Positions 43,225 to 54,085 of a stretch of 64,000 nt of DNA are shown here, piece after piece; positions within the stretch are counted from its first letter, which is position 1, and each line of letters starts with the position of its first letter. The translations under genes and the position numbers were made by a program. The stretch lies in contig NC_058198.1 in NCBI RefSeq assembly GCF_907165205.1, positions 20,583,240 to 20,647,239 of the forward strand, given 5' to 3'. This DNA comes from Coccinella septempunctata. Lineage: Eukaryota > Arthropoda > Insecta > Coleoptera > Coccinellidae. Below the pieces are notes generated by a model, which saw nothing but the letters and a program-made list of their open reading frames with translations, did no database searches and was not told the origin of the DNA.

Positions 43225-44667
43225 ATGGCATCAAAGCACGTTATCAGGCTGTCCGAAGTAATAAACTTCTTTAAAGACGAAGATAAATTAGTGAAGAAAG
43301 GGGAAAATGCTGTTGAATCAGGGCATGTGATTAATATGGTGTTTGATAGTGATCTTCATGTAGTTCGTGGAAAGGTGCATGCCAGCATGAGAGACCGACA
43401 ATATAATGTTGAGGTATAGTATAGACTAATTTATTGCTTCTTATTTTATTCTTATGTAATAGGATTTAGTGGATGGAGATACTGGCTGCACCTTGTTACC
43501 TATATTCTTGTATTGTTTTAATGTTATTATTATTCCTTCATACATGTAGTTCTTTTTATTTTTCAGATAGAATTTGATATTGATTGGTCAGTAAAATCAG
43601 GAAAGTGTGACTGCCCACGTGGACAATTACGTTGTCATCACATGGCAGCATTGCTGCTTTTTGCTCGAGACAACATTTCAGTCACTGATAAGGAGTGTGC
43701 TTGGAACAAATCAAAACAATCACAAGAGAAAAACGTTAAAAAGTTAAAAGATATGTATCCTGCCAAGCCGCACAGGTCAACTGACAGGAATTTAACAGAA
43801 GAAGAGATAAAAGTTTTCAAGAACAAGCTTTCTGTTTTTGATGGTGCTGTTGGATTCTCTTGGCTGTTAGCGGATGAAATATCATCAGAAGAATCATTCA
43901 TTATTAATGTGGAAGATATTCTTTTCAGCCAAGAGTATTTAATAGCACAGAACAGAACCGTGTTTTTTGAAGACAAAATCAAATTAGAGGAAAACGATGC
44001 CAACAAAATAGCTGAGCTCACAATTGGACAGTCCGAGAATGCTAAGTGGCTGTTGGCTCGGAAAAATCGATTAACGGCAAGCAATTTTGCAGTTGTATTG
44101 GCAGCCTGTAGTAGGCAGCGTTATCCTCCCAGTCTTTTCAAACGTCTTTCAGGTACTTTAATTTCTGTTCATTTTGAAGTTAGAGCTAGTTTTTTTTTTA
44201 ATTGATATCTTTATTATTAAGAAAAATTATTTACAGGTGCATATAATCTAGAAAATATAAAAGCCATACAATGGGGGAAGCTTCATGGAAAAAAAGGCAT
44301 CGAAGCTCTGGAGGAAGCACTTGGTGTTGAAGTCATTCCCACTGGACTGTGGTTAGACAAGTGTGGCTTCTTAGGTGCTAGTCCGAATGGATTTATAGGA
44401 GAAGATCAACTTGTTGAGGTTAAATGCCCCTATAAGTTCAGAGATGTCACTGTATTAGAAGGATTGAAAAGTACTCATGACTACATAATAAAAGCAGATG
44501 GAGATGGAAATGTAGTGATAAATAGAAGTCATGAGTACTTTATTCAAATTCAAGGACAGCTGGCTATCACCGGAAGAAAGAAGGCACATCTTGTCATATG
44601 GACACCGAAGGAGTCAATACTTGTGGTGATTGTTGCAGAGGATTTCAAAGAAAATTTGATAATTTAA
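43225..44667 (+). CDS. YqaJ-type nuclease with SWIM zinc finger, three exons
   Basis: Exons 43225-43413, 43567-44152 and 44237-44667 give 401 residues; introns have GT...AG ends and keep the frame. Residues 77-88 form a SWIM finger (CDCPRGQLRCHH). The YqaJ/lambda-exonuclease-like domain follows: KNRLTASNFAVVL, GLWLDKCGFLGASPNGF, LVEVKCPYK and IQIQGQL. The nuclease fold uses D, E and K of SPDG...ExK; here E319 and K321 are present but codon 309 (AAT at 44386-44388) gives Asn instead of Asp. The accessory role in transposition is not known. The gene faces the transposase tail to tail, about 385 bp away. Confidence 0.88.
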
Positions 44668-45052
44668 AAAAAATTTTATTTGGAGCACTATGTTCCGTTC
44701 ATATTAGGGGAAAAATATGTGAACCAATAAATACTACTTAAAAAAATTATTTCAATTATTATTCCTGTGGTGTACATGTTTCATCAAGTTGGCATTTCTG
44801 TGATATGCTTACAGCTGGTCTATTGTCAAATTGTTCGATGACAACAATGCTAAAGGTATGGGATTTCCTACACTGATCGTAAATCGAAGTTCACTTAAAT
44901 GAAAAGTGGGTACTTCGTAGTTTTTACCATATAAAATCGAAAGAAAATATTGAAATTTATTAAAAAAAGGCAACAATAATAGAAATAAATATTTATTAGG
45001 AGCCCATGAAATTATGTTAAAAAATTGCGAAATGTCAATCAATAAATTTTTT
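44668..45052. other. Intergenic gap between converging genes
   Basis: About 385 bp with AATAAA-type signals on both strands (for example 44727 plus, and AT-rich minus-strand sequence near 45050) and no ORF of note. Confidence 0.55.
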
Positions 45053-46675
45053 TTAATCAATTTTATATAATTCTCCTACTTGGGCAATTAAAGGAAATTG
45101 CAAATTAGTTAGTGCAGCACAAACTTGAAATATTTCTGATGAATATGGCATCAAGGTCTGAGGAATTGAGTCCAATATGGAAAAACACTTAATTCGCTGT
45201 ATAGCCCTTTCAACATGGATTCTGGCTCTGGCTATAGTCCTTGTCTGTATGATTTGTTCTGGGGTAAATTGTGCATTTGTTAAAAATGGTGGTATGTTTA
45301 GGCTGACTCCATCTGGCAAAATATCGACTATTAAGAAGCCCTTATCAGCTAAAATAAGATCACCAGCCACCATTTTTTTAAAAATTGCACAATCTTCTAC
45401 GATCTTTTTATCTGACGTCGATCCTGCATATAAGTCACTTACAAAGGTTATCACACCATTTGGAGCAACACCAACTAAACCCTTTACAGTGTTTTGATGT
45501 TTATAAGAACTGTATGTGGACTTTTGCTTCTCTAAGGAAGAAGGCTTTATGCACTTGACTTCAGTGCAGTCTAGTACAATCCGACAATTAGTAAATGTAC
45601 TGAAACACGCTGGCATACACTGCTTGTTCTTGATTCTGGAAGGTATACTGCCCATTAGTTGTAGAAATATTATTTCATGGAGAGCATAAACCCATGTTGT
45701 TATTATATTTGAAACAGTTGCTTGGCTGCAATTAAACCTACAGGCCAAATCATTATGGAGTAAGTTTAATCTCAGTTTCATTAAAGTTAATAGTAGCTGA
45801 TCTTTTTTTGGTATGATGCCTACTGTCCACCCTTGGGTATAATTCAACGTCAAATTGTCGAACAAATCATACAGACAATCAAATATATACACTGTAGGCA
45901 ATCCAGTGTACATATTCACAAGTTTGTTATCATCCTTTATAACTTCAAAAGAAAACCTGTTTGAGAGATTCTGCAGTTGTCTCTTAAGTGTTTCATTTTC
46001 CTTTTTCAAAAAATACAGTTCTGCTTCTTGCAGTCCTGAAAATGTTGGCATTTTTCCTTGCTGGGTCTCAGTAGAAACACTTGCACCTGCATTAGATGGC
46101 CCTGGTAAGGAAGGGTCAACACATACTGGTGAACTATCAGTAAAATATTCCTCATTCCGATCACCCGTTTCAGTGACTGAAACCAGTTCCTCACATACCG
46201 TTGAATTATCATTATCCTTATTAGTATCCTCTGTTATAGAGGATGTAACTTCTACTTCTCCACTTCCTTGTTGAGATTCCTTGGTTTCGGAGAGATTTCT
46301 GTGAGTAATATTAAAATAAATTGAATAATTTGGGCTATCAGTTATATTCTTGAACATTACCTTCTCTTTTTTCTTTCTGGAGACTGAAACGTGAAGAGCT
46401 TTTTCTCGTTGTGCTTGAATAAGCTTGGCAAATTGTTTTTGTCACCATTTATAAAATGGCATGAACAAATCAGTGACCATTGTGTCGGACTTCTGTCCTC
46501 CCGTCTGAAATAAATTAAACCATTAACAACACTACCAGTCATTAAATAAAGAAATTTCAAACCTGATTAGTGAAACCCATTTTCGGTGTAAAGTTGGATC
46601 TTTTGGGAAACGAAAGAAGGAACATGTTTTCCTCTCACTATAGTGGTTGCAGTCAGGAGCAAAGCACATAACCAT
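45053..46675 (-). CDS. THAP-DDE transposase, three exons
   Basis: Exons 46675-46563, 46504-46361 and 46298-45053 join in frame to 500 residues. An N-terminal THAP finger (MVMCFAPDCN ... FRFPKDP ... KWVSLI ... QWSLICSCHF) is followed by a Ser/Thr-rich linker, a leucine-rich helix (ELYFLKKENETLKRQLQNL) and a DDE nuclease: RIVLDCTEVKC, GVITFVSDLYAGSTSDKKI, GDLILADKGFLI and ARIHVERAIQRIK (catalytic D, D, E). This combination matches HARBI1-like DDE_4 families with THAP. It should cut and paste the element by recognising its terminal repeats. No disabling change is seen. Confidence 0.88.
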
Positions 46676-46961
46676 TTTAAAATCTCTCTCACAAAAACAC
46701 GAAACTTAACCTTCAAATCTTTTTCGTTTGAATTATTGCAGAAATATGTACCAGAACTTCAAAGAAATTGTATTCAATTTGAAGTTCCTTCAAAGGAGAT
46801 TCACAAAAAACTTGCAAAATATTTAACTTATTCCTGCTTATCTTTTTATAATGCAAAACGGATCACCTTACGCCAGAATACACACCAATAATGGTTTGTT
46901 TGGAAACAGGCCGTCATAGAGCAATGTCAAATTGCGACGATGACGTCAGACTTATCGTCCC

Positions 46962-48049
46962 TATTGTCAAATTTCGCCGGGTGGTTCCAAATTTCGATTT
47001 CCATTTCCATCGGTGAAAGAAATTCCGGAAAATAGTGGAAACAGTGCAGGACGGAATCTTCAAAGTGAGTACCCTTTCGATTTGTCATTCGTTGTATTAT
47101 GTATTTCTGGGCCATTTTAGGGTGGACTTCGCAAAGCCGGCTCCGGGCACATGCCATGGGGGTTAACAGCCACCAATATCATCCAACCAGGGTAGTTTGG
47201 AATACCAGACAGCGTCGTTGGCTCCCCTTGTGACGGTGGTGCAATTCTCGAGGGTGTTGGAGTCAGCAGCAGTTGTAGGTTGCATAAAAATGAGAGAAAA
47301 GCATTTAGTATACTGATATCCTGGAGCAGAGGGATAACAGGGTGTACGGTGGAATTTCGGAGGAAACAGTAAGTACGGTCGGTAATTTAATAAGGAGATA
47401 CACATATACTGATCTATTTCACTTACCGTTCAGGCCAGTTTGTAATATCGGTGTAAGCGGTGTCAGCCTTCTATTGCTATTTTCTATTCGGTTATGGTAT
47501 TTAACAGTGACACAGGGGTGAAATAGAGACAGACAGGACGGGTGTATCTCACTTGTTATTATCGGTCTCACAAATAATACAGAAAAATTGAATTAACTGT
47601 TACGGTTCCTGTTTTTCCAGTGAATTAACGGAATTTTCTGTTGTAGGTGTTCTGGGATACCACTTATCTACCCAATGGCAGTCAGACGGCCCTGTTTGGT
47701 GGTACTAAAAGTTGTACAGAACAAACAAAACTGTACGGAACAGAATCTTCCAACACTGGCCGACCTGGTTAGATCTATCGGTTATGGTGGAATCGCGGAT
47801 ATATAGGTATGTACATTTTGTCAGTTAATAAGGAGATACCAGTATAAGGCTCTATTTCACTCACCTGGGCACTTATTCGGTGAAAGCAGCGGTAGTACCC
47901 CATTACTAACCTATTTTCGGTGATAAATATTATTTTTAACGGTTACAGAGGGGTGAAATAGAGACAGACAGAACGGATGTATCTCATTTATTATCGGTGC
48001 ATGCTATAATACGGTTGATTTTTATTTCGGTTGCTATACAGTGTACTTA
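46962..48049 (-). other. Gypsy 3' noncoding region, with internal duplication
   Basis: After the pol stop the minus strand has no gene up to the DNA transposon. Two direct copies of about 185 bp lie at about 47392-47580 and 47825-48012, each carrying AATAAGGAGATAC and GTGAAATAGAGACAGACAG. The 46969-47085 segment is shared, inverted, with 2411-2525. Confidence 0.65.
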
Positions 48050-49554
48050 CTAATGATCAGACGGATGGAACGGTTTCAAATCCTTCACATGAATATTGGT
48101 GATTTTCTTACCACTGTCATCTTTCAGGTCATAAACAACGGGTGAAATTACTTTCACAACGGTATACGGACCAGAGAACTTCGGAGCCAACTTGGCTGCA
48201 AAGCTATCAACGGCGGACGACAGCGGATTAGCACGGCGCAGAACTCTATCACAGACATAAAAACGAACTTCTCTTCGACGGAGGTTGTAATGGTGAGCTT
48301 GCTGCTCAAATGCACGGTACAACCTGGTATTGACAAACTCATAGGCCTCCTGAAGATGACGGATTTGTTCTGTACGGTGAGTAAGATTTACTCTACTTTC
48401 TTCTGAGCTTCTGTTTGTCTCCTCGGTGTCTTCGTCTTGGGTGTTTGACGAGTAGATTGCCTTTGGAACTGTTAGTTCCCTTCCATAGTTCAGGAATGCC
48501 GGTGTGAATCCTGTAGATTCTTGTTTTGCGGTATTCAGGGCGAAGGTTAGTTCACCCAACTTCTAATCCCAAGTACGGTGATCGGCTTCACAGAACTGAC
48601 CTATCATAGTTTTCAACGTACGATTGGCTCGTTCTACGGCGTTGCACTGTGGTGTATACGGAGGGGTGAAACGGTGAGCAATGTTTAGCTCTCGGAGACT
48701 GTTTTTGAACAGTCTACTGTCATACTGTACCCCGTTGTCAGATATCACCAGTTTCGGACAGCCATATCGGAGTATAACCTGTTCATATAGGGCTGAATAA
48801 ACGGTTTTAGCGGTGGCTTTCCGCAACGGACGGCATTCAACCCACTTCGTGAAACGGTCCTGCATCACCACTACGTAAGAATTTCCTTTCTTGGAACGGG
48901 GGAGTGGCCCAACCACATCTGTACAGACCTCTTGGAACGGTGCATCAGTCATTCTATGTAGTTGCATTTTTCCAGGCGTCTTCTGTTGTGGTACTTTGTA
49001 CCTTTGACAGGATGGGCAGTTTCTTACGTATTTTGCGACATCTCTGAACATCCCTGGCCAGTAATAATTCCGGGCTAGCCGAGAGATGGTTTTGGAGATT
49101 CCCAGGTGACCAGCTAATTCCGAATCGTGATTTTCTTTCAGGACCTCCAGTCGTTGTTCGGTGGGTACACAGAGCTTCCATGGTTGTCCATGGAAGAGTC
49201 CCAGAAGTGACGATACAGTTTCCCATCCTCAACGGCGTAGTCCGGGAAATCCTCTGGGTCTTTTTGTACCTCTTGGAGCTTTTTGTTGTACCAACTGCAG
49301 CGAATTTCGACGTCGGCCAGGCATACGGAATCTACAGACGGTAACGGGTTTCGGGACAGACTGTCGGCGACTTTGTTCAGGGCACCTTTCCGGTATTGGA
49401 CTTCAAAGTCGAATTGCTGAAGGAAAACGGCCCATCGAGCAATTCTTCCGGACGGTGACTTGATGGAGTTCAGCCATTTTAGACTCATGTGGTCGGAAAT
49501 TACGGTGAAATGAAATCCTTCCAGGTATGGTCGCAGAAAACGATGGCGAGACAT
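48050..49554 (-). pseudogene. Gypsy pol C-terminal half: RNase H end and integrase
   Basis: Frame 49554-49138 has the RNase H tail (HFTVISDHMSLKWL, ARWAVFLQQFDFEV, NKVADSLSR). Downstream, the HHCC finger region reads NHDSELAGHLGISKTISRL ... NCPSCQRY and the core has VCTDVVGPLPRSKKG, LVISDNGVQYDSRLF and RANRTLKTMIGQF. A TAG at about 48562-48560 then separates the C-terminal part (48559-48050) with LTFALNTAKQESTGFTPAFL and the chromo-like SGPYTVVKVISPVVYDL. Frame breaks near 49540 and 49140 plus the TAG inactivate the protein. Confidence 0.85.
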
Positions 49555-51326
49555 TCCTTTTCGGACACGGAGTAATTTCTTTCGGCGGTGTTCAAGGTAC
49601 GGCTGACATAGGCGATCACCCTTTCCTCTCCATCCAGAACTTGGGTCAGGGCTCCTCCAAGGCCTACGTCACTGGCGTCTGTTTGCAGGACGAACGGTTG
49701 ATTGAAATCCGGACAGGCCAGTATCGGTGATTCGGTCAGTTTTTGTTTCAGGAGGTCGAAAGCTTTTTGTTGTTCCTCACCCCACTTCCAACGTGGTTTC
49801 TTCTTTAACAGGTGAGTTAACGGTGAAACGACATCGGAAAAGTTCTCTATAAAACGGCGGTACCAGCTAGCAACTCCCAGAAAACGGCGCAATTCACGGA
49901 TGGTTTTCGGCGCTGGGAATGCTACGATAGAGGAAACTTTATCCGGGTCGGTACGGATTCCTTCGGAGGTAACGACATGTCCTAGGTATTTTAGGGATTT
50001 TCGCACAAAGTCACACTTTTCGAAATTGAGACGAAGATTGGCTTCTCTCAACCGCCGGAATACTTCTCTTAAGTTCTCCAGGTGCTCCTCGAAAGTTTCC
50101 CCCAGGACAACTATATCGTCCAGGTAAGCGAACGCCTCCGGTTCCATTTCTGGGCCAATAACGGTGTCTAAGAATCTCTGGAATGTGGCTGGACTAGCGT
50201 GAAGACCAAACGGCATGACGGAGAACTGGAACAATCCCCTTCCTGGAACTGTGAAGGCAGTAATCGGACGGCTTTCCTTTGCTAACGGTATCTGCCAGTA
50301 TCCTTGTTTCAGATCCAGTGTGGAGATGTACTTGGCCTTACGCAGTTTATCCAGAATCCCAGAAATGTACGGTAACGGGTATGCATCTTTTACAGACACT
50401 TGGTTGACGGCACGGAAGTCGATGCAAAAACGGTATTTTCCGTCTTTCTTCCTGACCAATACTACCGGTGAACTCCACGGTGACTTGGAGGGTTCAATCA
50501 CTCCCTCAGCCAGCATACGGTCTACTTCCTGATTGAAGATCTCCTGCATTTTCGGGTTTAGGGGTCGGTATCGTTGTTTGATCGGTTCGGTGCCCGGTTT
50601 CAGTTTGATCTTATGTTCAATCAGGTCGGTTGTACCATATAGGTCTTCAAACTTCTTTAATTCTTCTTTCAGAAATGCCTCCAGCTCCTGTTTCTGAGAC
50701 TCCGTCAATTCCAATAGGTGTTCTTCGGCGGTGTGAACTTCTGCGGTGGTTTCGACGGGAGTCATCGGTTTCGAGATCAGACGGCCTTCCAGAAAGCACT
50801 CGGCGGTACTGAGATTTACGGAAAACTTGAAAGTCGACAGAATATCCATCCCCAGAATAATGTCAACCGGTAAGTTTGGGACCAGTAAGAATTTCAAATC
50901 AGGCAGTGTGTAATCGGAAATTTGCACGGTGGTGGTGTACAGTTTCGGTGTGACGGTGGTTTGTCCGTTCGCTATTACTGCGAAACTGTTGTGCATTGTT
51001 TGTCCTGTTATTCCTTCACTTTCACACTGATCGGATACGGCCTGACTGCAGAAACTCCTGGTCGCTCCGGTATCTATCAGTGCTCGGAAGTGTTTGCCGG
51101 CTATTCTGACCTCTACTAACGGACGGTTATCATTACAGGTAGTCGGTGCCAGTGGAGTCAAGATTCCGGGAGATGTGGTCGACTCCGCCTCCAATCTCCT
51201 CTTCAGTTTCCCGAACACGGACAGTCTCGTGAGAGAATATTTTCCCTCTGGCATCGAGAACAGAAGATTTTCGGTGGCCTGCGACATTCTCGACGCATGT
51301 GGCCATATCCACCACATCGGAAACAC
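49500..51326 (-). pseudogene. Gypsy pol N-terminal half: protease and RT
   Basis: A 608-codon frame. Protease LIDTGATRSFC (DTGA at about residues 85-88) is followed by RT: KYRFCIDFRAVNQVSVKDAYPLP, FSVMPFGLHASPATFQRFL and AFAYLDDIVVLG with the catalytic YLDD, then KYLGHVVTSEGI and the RNase H start FVLQTDASDVGLGGALTQ. A frameshift near 49540 separates the rest of RNase H and integrase. The frame is the same as gag with a stop between, while the zinc knuckles lie in another frame, so the gag-pol junction appears damaged. Confidence 0.9.
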
Positions 51327-51380
51327 TGTGTCTGGAAGGACACTCTCCTTCCTGATGGTGGCTCGGTCCGGTCAGCGTGG

Positions 51381-53060
51381 CTATTTTCGGCTGGACGACG
51401 GGGTGGCGGTGTCGCAGTCTTCAGAAGTCGGACGGTGAGATTCCTGTCGCTGGGCTATTGACTCTCTGGACCTGGGTGGCTTCGGACGGCTTTCCCCCGG
51501 CGGAGAAAGTCGTGTCTGGTTGGCTGGTGTCGGCGGGACTGATTCCCTGTGATCAGTTGTTTGGCGAACCTGTTCTCCGGTATCCATAAAAAAACTTGCT
51601 TGATATCGGTTCAGTTGACGGGGACTGTATTTCAGGTGAGGTTCCTCCACAAAACCTGGTTTGGAGGGTGGCCGGGTGTACTGGCTCATCTGCCACTGGA
51701 CCAGTTCAAAAACTTTTCCCTTACGGAGAAGTTCATCATAAGTCTTGGTCTCCTGGAAGGCCAAGGCTTGCTGTAAGGGCGGGATAAACCTCTGTCGGAT
51801 AAGCCGGATCTGCTCTACCTCGGATGGTTTTGCATAGGTGAGTTTCTGGAATAAGTTCTGCATCCGGGTAACATATAGAAGCAACTTTTCTTCAGGGCCT
51901 TGTGTTCGCCTTTTTATTTCCTCCAACAGATTCTCCTCGTAGTTAACTGGCAGAAATGCTTCTTCCAGTTGGTTGCTAAAATCCTCCCAGTCCTCGAAAG
52001 TACCTCTCCGGGGAATGAACCAATCCCTCGCATCCTTTCGTAGTAACTCATACACTGATTCAAAAACTTGTTCCAGGGATACTTTACGTGATTCAGCCAG
52101 CCTCTCCACCTCCTCAAGAAATCCGGTTACACTACCAGTGCCATCAAAGGAGATGTTCCATTTGTGTACCGGGACAGTTGGTACTGTTGATCGAGACTCC
52201 GGTTCCGATCTGGCAGGTGTTGTGATAATTGGCCGGTCAGAATTTATCCACGGTGCAGGTAAGTGTGGGAAAGACAACCTTCGTGTGGAATTAACCCATC
52301 TACTTTGTGTCGGACCCTCAGGTGTTGTTGTCCCACAGTCCTGTGACTGTGTGAGAGGTATCGCTGGTAATTGTTGCAGTAATGCTCTACATGTCTGCCT
52401 TGTCTCATTCATGACCCGTTCTAATGTTGGATTTCTTACAGGTGTACCGGTACGTGAGACATTAACTACAGCAGGAGGGTCGACACCATCTCCTAAGTCG
52501 ATAAGTGATGTCTCAACCTTTGATATCCTCTCCGGTTGGATCAGTGACACCCCAGGTGAACTGGGCACCTCCTCATCCAAAAGAGACCTCTGATCTCGGT
52601 TGGATGTCTGCGGCTGTTCAGGATTACTCTTCCTACGCAGCTCCTCCAGTGTCTCCAACGCCTTATCTGTAGTTGCCTTCATTTGTTCAATTAATTGTAA
52701 CTGTGTTGTGTCTGCGGTGACAATAAAGTTCAGCCTGCCTTGAATGTGTATTAATCTGGTGTAAATTCGCGAAAATTCGTTAGCCGCATTATTATGATTG
52801 AAGTTCTGAAGGGATTCTACCAAATCGGTGAGTTTATTTTGACAGATCTCAATCTCGGAGGCGGGATTCAATGATGTTGGGGGTAGTAGAGGTTCATTAG
52901 ACTGAAGTACTTGTCGTAGTAGACTCCGTTTAGTCATCACAGTACCCGGTATCGATTGTCCCCTCAGTTGTAATTCGTATGTAAGTTCATCACTGAGTAA
53001 CCGGTTCACATCCATGTTCGACATATTATATTCAACTAAGTCCGATTCAGAACGCACCAA
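51381..53060 (-). pseudogene. Gypsy gag, knuckles out of frame
   Basis: A 559-codon frame with helical N-terminus (NMDVNRLLSDELTYELQLRG), a proline-rich middle and a capsid-like segment (WNISFDGTGSVTGFLEEVERLAE, DWEDFSNQLEEAFLPVNYEENLLEEI, LYVTRMQNLFQKL). It stops at 51381 (TAG). Two zinc knuckles follow at about 51325-51230 in another frame: CFRCGGYGHMRREC and CSRCQRENILSRDC. A one-base indel near 51385 would explain this. The family role is RNA packaging. Confidence 0.85.
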
Positions 53061-54063
53061 TATTTCACACTCGGTATGTCTTTCACAATCCGTTTAAGTT
53101 CTAAGTCCAACCCGGTAAGTTAATCGTTAGCCAACCTATTCACTTAAGTTCGAAGTGGGTATCGGTGTACCCCAAATAAAAATTAAGTCTAAGTCTCGGT
53201 ATATCAGAAAAGAGTCTAAGTCCCGACGCACCAAAAACAATCTAAGTCCCGATGTATCACAAAAAAAAATTTTCAAAAATTTTTGAAGTCCAACCTTACT
53301 CGAAAAAAATTTCAATCAGTCCCACTAAAGTCCGAAAATATTCGAGAAATGCCGCACACAATCGCAAGTCACTTCGTATAGTCCGAAAAATTTCCTGAAA
53401 TTCGAATAGCACCAAAACGCACAGGTTAAATTCCAAACAGTCTTTCAAGTTCAATAGCCAGAAAATAAATCACAATAATTGACTTTCAGTTTTCAGAAAA
53501 ATCAGAAATAATCGGTAAGTTTCAACAGTACAGGTCAAAAGAAAATAGAAAACAGGTAGATAGGTTATCAACAGGTAAAAGGTGATTCCCTATTGAACCG
53601 ATAGGTAAATCACACCTATTAAATTTTACCAATTGCGACAATAAATTTTCAATTTTTCAAAGTCCGGAAATTCACTCACCTTCAATGTGAAATTAAAACA
53701 GTTCAATTCAATAAATCAGAAATATGCAATTAGAAATCGGAAATAATTTTCACTGATATAACGGCGGAATAACAGTTCAGTTTTCAACAATTCAATACAG
53801 TAATCGGCAAAAAGAATAATCACAAATTATTTTCAACGGGGTTCAACAGTAGGAAAATTTCCAAAATATAGTCCAATTCAATCCACAGTATAACAGATCA
53901 ATATGGAGAGGCAGGGAATAAAACACAGTTCAAGTTTATTTTTCAGTTTTCCGTTCAAGGAATAGTTACTCACTGTTCTGAGGTTTAACTCACTGTTTCG
54001 GGAATTCACTCACTGTCCGGTTATTGTCTCTCACCTCAGTTGTTTCCTGGTAGATTCTGAACG
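53061..54063 (-). other. Gypsy 5' leader
   Basis: About 1 kb of untranslated sequence between primer-binding site and gag on the minus strand, AT-rich, with no ORF I would defend. It is rich in CGGTATC/CGGTAAG-type short motifs. Confidence 0.55.
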
Positions 54064-54081
54064 GTCCCTGCTCGGGCGCCA
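54064..54081 (-). promoter_or_regulatory. Primer-binding site, tRNA-Lys type
   Basis: The minus strand reads TGGCGCCCGAGCAGGGAC, complementary to a tRNA-Lys(TTT)-like 3' end (GTCCCTGCTCGGGCG plus CCA). It lies four bases from the LTR edge. Confidence 0.8.
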
Positions 54082-54085
54082 TTTT

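Larger units (their letters stand above)
42770..46961 (+). mobile_element. Two-gene DNA transposon (YqaJ/SWIM plus THAP-DDE), intact
   Basis: The ends are inverted repeats GGGACGATAAGTC..TGACGTCAT (from 42770 and, reversed, to 46961); CAATA/TATTG extends the symmetry by five bases. Target duplication is a 2-bp candidate: TA if the repeat starts at GGG, TC if it starts at CAATA. Inside, two spliced genes converge. The content and a 2-bp duplication recall the ISL2EU group related to PIF/Harbinger; that name is my inference. Confidence 0.8.

Noticed and set aside
46927..47157. 76-codon minus-strand ORF
   Set aside because: Crosses the transposon end and the shared noncoding segment; no domain and no matching frame in the 2.4-kb copy.
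51973..52593. 206-codon plus-strand ORF
   Set aside because: Antisense to the Gypsy gag capsid region, whose minus-strand motifs are clear.
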